This document shows, piece by piece, positions 60,107 through 64,000 of a stretch of DNA of 64,000 nt. This DNA comes from Nematostella vectensis (taxonomy: Eukaryota; Cnidaria; Anthozoa; Actiniaria; Edwardsiidae): the NCBI RefSeq assembly GCF_932526225.1, contig NC_064037.1, positions 3,997,203 through 4,061,202 on the forward strand. The letters are read 5' to 3'. The position numbers and the translations under genes are program-made. A model generated the notes under the pieces. It made no database searches. It worked only from the letters and a program-made list of their open reading frames with translations, and was not told where the DNA came from. Numbering within the stretch: the stretch's first letter is position 1; each line of letters starts with the position of its first letter.

Positions 60107-60420
60107 AGCTATTTCAATAAACGTTGTCAAAGAGCGCTCTGCCGCACGCGCCCATACCGCGAGGTGGTATGGGTAATGTTGTAACAGGTTTTCAGTAAAT
60201 ATGCCGCAGTCTTATGGTGAAGACCTTCGCTGGCAAGTTATCTGTATGGTACAGTTTCTTGCATTATCTATCGAAGTCACTGCGGCTTTTTTTTCTGTGT
60301 CGCTTACAATTGTAAAAGGTTAAGGATGGCAGAACTTGAAACGACATATATTACCCATAGTACCTCGCGGTATGGGCGCGTGCGGCAGAGCGCTCTTTGA
60401 CAACGTTTATTGAAATAGCT
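60107..60420. mobile_element. MITE with ~70-bp terminal inverted repeats
   Basis: The left arm 60107-60176 (starting agctatttcaataaacgttg) and the right arm 60349-60420 are almost perfect reverse complements, 314 bp overall. Arms are GC-rich (cgcacgcgcccataccgcg). No coding capacity. No clear target duplication was found. Confidence 0.85.
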
Positions 60421-60463
60421 GTAAAACATGGTTCTTATCTAAGAGGTCGAGCAGTGTTGTTAA

Positions 60464-60646
60464 TTAACTGTACCTTTTCTCAATGTCATTCAGACAGCAA
60501 AAGCAGTCTCCACACTCTGTGCAGGGACACACTGGCTGATTAAGCTCTCTGGAGTCGTATTCAAGAGGATCGTATATCCTCTCGGGAGAGCTCATCACCG
60601 CACCGCCGATAAATAGAATAGTCAAAACAAGCACAAGTCTTGTCAT
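60464..60646 (-). CDS. Small secreted cysteine-rich peptide, family unknown
   Basis: From the ATG at 60646 the frame gives 60 residues. The first ~20 form a convincing signal peptide (MTRLVLVLTILFIGGAVMS). The rest contains six cysteines packed in CPCTECGDCFCC near the C-terminus, then a dibasic KR. An AAAG/GTACAG sequence near the end could be a splice donor, in which case the C-terminus continues elsewhere. A longer start at 60721 in the same frame would bury the signal peptide. I do not recognise the family. It could be a secreted peptide of any role; no function is claimed. Signal peptide and cysteine density are the only evidence. Confidence 0.55.
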   Translation of the reverse strand: MTRLVLVLTILFIGGAVMSSPERIYDPLEYDSRELNQPVCPCTECGDCFCCLNDIEKRYS

Positions 60647-60721
60647 TATGATGGAACTTTTGCAGTCTAGATCTGAGTTTTTTGTCGCGTTTGGACTTCG
60701 TTTAAACCTTTTTGTTGGCAA

Positions 60722-62688
60722 GGTATATGTTTTTTGAACTCTTGGCTTTGAAACCCAACACCGCTCTCGAAACTCTCCAACTTCAATGAACCTCTATGCG
60801 ATATCCAATGAGCAATTAAGAGAGGAGGACTAGTTAGATGCGCTGTTTTGGGTGTATTACACTGATTAGCAAATCTGTATTCGCTTGCAAGCAGAAAAAA
60901 AAGCTGTTAAAACGGAACATATCACCTGTTACACTGTTTATGTAGCATATTTACCTAAAATACCATCTTGTGATTTGGGGGGAAACACGAATAATTGATT
61001 TCCTACCTCAGTTTGATGTATAAAATGACAGGGGAAAGGATGAGTCTTCACAATTTTTGTTTCCCTGGGGTATTTTTTGCGAAGTATGCCGCGCTCTACG
61101 GTCCTTTATATGAAAAAGTTATGCATTTTGAAACACTAGTCCAAGTAATTTAGTATTAAATATTAAAATACCTCCATAAATCCGTCAAGCCGGATAGTGC
61201 AGTATGAATTGATTATCCATTTCCGGAAGAAAAAAATATCTAAACGTTTTAATTGTAAAACATTTTCGAAAGTGACGTTTGTTTTTTCGTTTATGTTTGG
61301 ATACGATATGCGGTAAAATGGCCTCAAACAAGCAAAGTCAGCATCCCCTGAAGTGCAGCAAAAGCTGCAACCGGTTCATCACGAGACTAAAACTAAAAGA
61401 AGTAAACAGGTAAAAGCGATGATAATGGTTACAAGCTGGATGCATGTCCAGAAATCCTGTCGAGAAATCCCGTGAAGTGGCTCTCGCCATTGAAATACCA
61501 ATGGCGCTCTTGTCCTACAGTTTACTTTGCAAAGTGTAAGATTTTTAAAAGAAATTGTGCGTAAAACATGCCACTCGCCAATAAAGCGGAACATTTCATC
61601 CGCGACTAAATTGATTGTACCAAGACACATGAAGAGACAATAAAAATGGTAACGAAAACATCCAGCGGAACTAACTTCCGTGACACCCATTCTGTCCTAA
61701 GGACAGCAACCACTCGCGACTTTCTTTCGCGTGAACTATTCAAATGAACCGAACAACAAGGCATGCGTCGACCCTATTTCCAGAATAACGTACATAAAAA
61801 CAGTACATACATTGCACAAAGGTTAATCGCACACATGTGCCTTCAAAGCAGGGCCAGAAAATGCAATTAAATTTTGTGCGCATGCTCTCTAAGGGATGGT
61901 CTGGCTATTTTTTTGTGGGAGAATTTTGTGCAATGGTTTGAATTTTGAATCAATTATTTTCCCATCTTCATTATATATTTATCTCATTCGGTTTAAGTAT
62001 TACACAACATATGCCGCCAGGCCGCGACACACTCGATTCGATTCGACAACTCGAACTTGAATCTATTAACCACACTCGAACTGATTCGCGGCAAACGTTG
62101 TACCTTCCATGTACCAATTTCCAAAACACTAAGTTAGACTGAATAAGTTCAGGTTCGGTTGGACGTATGGGTTAAGCCTTAGACGGGTCCACACAAAGCG
62201 TATTCGAAGCGTATTTACATGTAGACGTCGAATACGTGTGGACAGGGAGGCGGCAGCGAAAGAAAAAAAATCCGTTTTTAAAAAACCCGGAAAAGTCGGA
62301 GAATGTGAAACTACAGCTGCTGAATCTCCTTTATTGTTATTCTTGCTCGAGCGAAAGCCGTTGTTTAGAGCGGACTCGTGATATTACATACATTCAAGAC
62401 TATCATTAGATCTTTCCTTCAGCGGTAGAATTACTATTATAAAATTGTTATTGTGGCCCCTGATTTACACGCGCCTATTTCGTGTAGGTTTAATTGATGC
62501 CGGTCCGACTTATAAAATCTGACGCTACGAAACTTTTTTTTGGTGTCGGGCTGAATGTTTCTTGTCACGGACAAAGCAGGATCCCAACAAATCGCAGTTG
62601 AACTCTCTGACCGTCTGACCGACAATCGGCTCGACAGATCTTTGCGTGTTCCTACGCCATTACGGAAATTGCCATATTGAGGCCTTCA
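60722..62688. other. Intergenic region before the coiled-coil gene
   Basis: AT-rich, without a convincing gene. The only frame of note is 61379-61690 (minus), listed separately. A stretch near 62010-62100 is rich in tcga motifs. Confidence 0.45.
61379..61690 (-). CDS. Uncertain small open frame with hydrophobic C-terminus
   Basis: 103 residues from an ATG at 61690. The C-terminal segment QLVTIIIAFTCLLLLVLVS looks like a membrane anchor, and a second hydrophobic stretch (FYCLFMCLGTINLV) lies near the N-terminus. No family is recognised and there is no splice or codon evidence. It may well be chance. Confidence 0.2.
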   Translation of the reverse strand: MGVTEVSSAGCFRYHFYCLFMCLGTINLVADEMFRFIGEWHVLRTISFKNLTLCKVNCRTRAPLVFQWREPLHGISRQDFWTCIQLVTIIIAFTCLLLLVLVS

Positions 62689-63753
62689 TTAGATTCCAAG
62701 CTTGGGTTTCAGTTTGACCAGTTCGTTCTGCATTAACTTCTTTCTTGTGAGACAAACTTGTGCATCGGTCTAAAATGAAATAAGTAAAACGATCGTTCAG
62801 ACGAGAAGATATATACCCACAAAGACCGTGCCTGTATTATAGGTTTATAGCAACAACAAGATATATTGAAAACACAGAAAATTATCAACATAAAATAATA
62901 AGCATATAATCAAATATATTCTAAATATAGTAGCATATAAATATAAAAAAAGCAATAGATATTATAGCTTATAATAAATTATATTAATTACCAGCTGACA
63001 ACATCAAATCATCGGCAACTTTATAATACATTGTATATGGCATAGCGTAACAATCTCTAAACCCTTGCAAATGAACCAGAGGAAATATGTCGTTCATTTA
63101 CAAACCTTATTCCCGGCTTGCACTGCCCGCTGGGCTTTATTCTGCTCTCGAGCGATCTGACCCGCCACTTGACGAACATAATCTGGGGAAGCGACAAAGA
63201 AAATGAACAGTTTCGATGTCTGTACGCCCTTCTATGTCTATTTGTCTGTTTGGCCCGTCTTCGTCTATCTGTCCATCTGTCCATATACCTTTCTGTCACT
63301 CTGCTTGGCCCCAGTGTCCGTCCGTCCATCCGTTTATCTGTCCGTCTGTCTATCAACATGCCTTTTTTTGTCTGTCTGTCTCTCTCTATGTCGGACACAG
63401 AGAAGGGCGGACAGAATACATGAAGACAGACAGACACAGGGGTCCCTGTGTCTTGTGTGCGTCCGTCTATATGTCCGTCTGTCTACAATGTCTTTCGGTT
63501 AAGCCTTCCCCCCCCCCCCCACCCGTGATCGCCGACGTCGGTGAACATGTCTCTCCGTCTATCCTGCCCTTTGTGGCTGTCTGTCTGTCTGCCCTGCCTG
63601 TCTGTCTGTCCGCACCCATCCGTCCCAACCTTGTAGTTCTGCCTTGCTTGCATTAGCGAGCATTCGATCGAGACTTTCCCTCTTCTGTTTACACAGTTTG
63701 ATGCGCTCAGCAAGGGCCGCGGCTGACGAGCTGCCCGACTGTTTGGCGGACAA
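62689..63753 (-). CDS. C-terminal three exons of an unrecognised coiled-coil protein, 5' part off right edge
   Basis: Exons on the minus strand: 63630-63753, 63106-63182, 62689-62769, ending in TAA; 93 residues with consistent GT/AG sites and phases (phase 1, then 0). The protein end is all helix-forming and charged: a Ser/Ala-rich start (KQSGSSSAAALAERIK), then KQKRESLDRMLANASKAEL, DYVRQVAGQIAREQNKAQRA and TRKKLMQNELVKLKPKLGI. The pattern of a basic helical hairpin recalls DM14- or ESCRT-associated helices, but that is only an impression. The first listed exon has a normal acceptor at 63754, so at least one more exon lies beyond the window. Confidence 0.7.
63200..63625. repeat. Degenerate (CTGT/CCGT)n microsatellite in the coiled-coil gene intron
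   Basis: Tetranucleotide tgtctgtctgtccgtc arrays, with one inverted stretch near 63420 (agacagacagac), fill the intron between exons 63106-63182 and 63630-63753. Confidence 0.9.
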
Positions 63754-64000
63754 CTGAAGTAAAGCAATAACAATGGCATTAAAAAAAATAAAACATGCGA
63801 CCTTGGAATTCAGAATGGCAGCATTCCATTTCTCTAATTCAGAGACACTAGGAATCTAGAGGGATCTTTTAAAGCTTCATTTTGCCTTTTCTAAGGATAT
63901 TATGAGGTAAAACTGTGCATAAACATCACTTTTAGGTTAACAGAATCACTTTTGAGCTAGTAGGGTTAAAATAAAGTCAATGTAAAATCCAGGGGAAAAA

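Noticed and set aside
63118-63656. Cys/Ser/Val-rich plus-strand frames
   Set aside because: They translate the CTGT microsatellite and the antisense of the coiled-coil gene.

Overview
The window is eukaryotic, intron-rich, AT-leaning animal DNA with compact genes. Five multi-exon protein genes can be reassembled exon by exon, with splice phases that close perfectly: a class I myosin, L-threonine 3-dehydrogenase (TDH), a ROGDI homologue, a beta-1,3-glucosyltransferase (B3GLCT) and a 14-finger C2H2 zinc-finger protein. The last three exons of a sixth, unrecognised coiled-coil gene enter from the right edge. This gene set, the conserved intron structure and the type of MITE-like inserts suggest an early-branching metazoan, most likely an anthozoan cnidarian such as a sea anemone or coral. 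That species guess is inference; no database search was possible.

Layout. Positions 258-21990 (minus strand): class I myosin, 27 coding exons in the window, 898 residues, with the end of the tail lost off the left edge. Positions 24006-27006 (plus): TDH, 6 exons. Positions 28920-35120 (minus): ROGDI, 12 exons, extreme C-terminus unresolved. Positions 35241-46095 (plus): B3GLCT, 15 exons, starting 120 bp from ROGDI in a head-to-head arrangement. Positions 51234-56888 (plus): zinc-finger gene. Positions 60464-60646 (minus): a small secreted cysteine-rich peptide. Positions 62689-63753 (minus): coiled-coil C-terminus. The intergenic stretches hold MITE-like inverted-repeat elements, microsatellites and a 28-bp minisatellite.

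The outstanding feature is a set of long tandem arrays that sit on or beside exon-intron junctions in several unrelated genes on both strands. In five cases the repeat unit includes real exon sequence plus the splice site or stop codon: the donor of myosin exon 17004-17219 (33-bp unit), the donor of myosin exon 14820-14925 (150-bp unit), the acceptor of myosin exon 1558-1662 (56-bp unit), the acceptor of B3GLCT exon 42713-42835 (59-bp unit), and the stop codon of B3GLCT (48-bp unit). Several others start within about 10-40 bp of a donor (39-, 24-, 13-, 26-, 20-bp units and a C-rich array). Each junction-spanning array therefore offers many spare copies of a functional splice signal, some of them in frame. 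I regard this as the observation most worth following up.

The genes do not form a pathway. ROGDI (V-ATPase/RAVE-associated) and B3GLCT (ER O-fucose elongation) share a probable bidirectional promoter; myosin and TDH are also divergent, about 2 kb apart.
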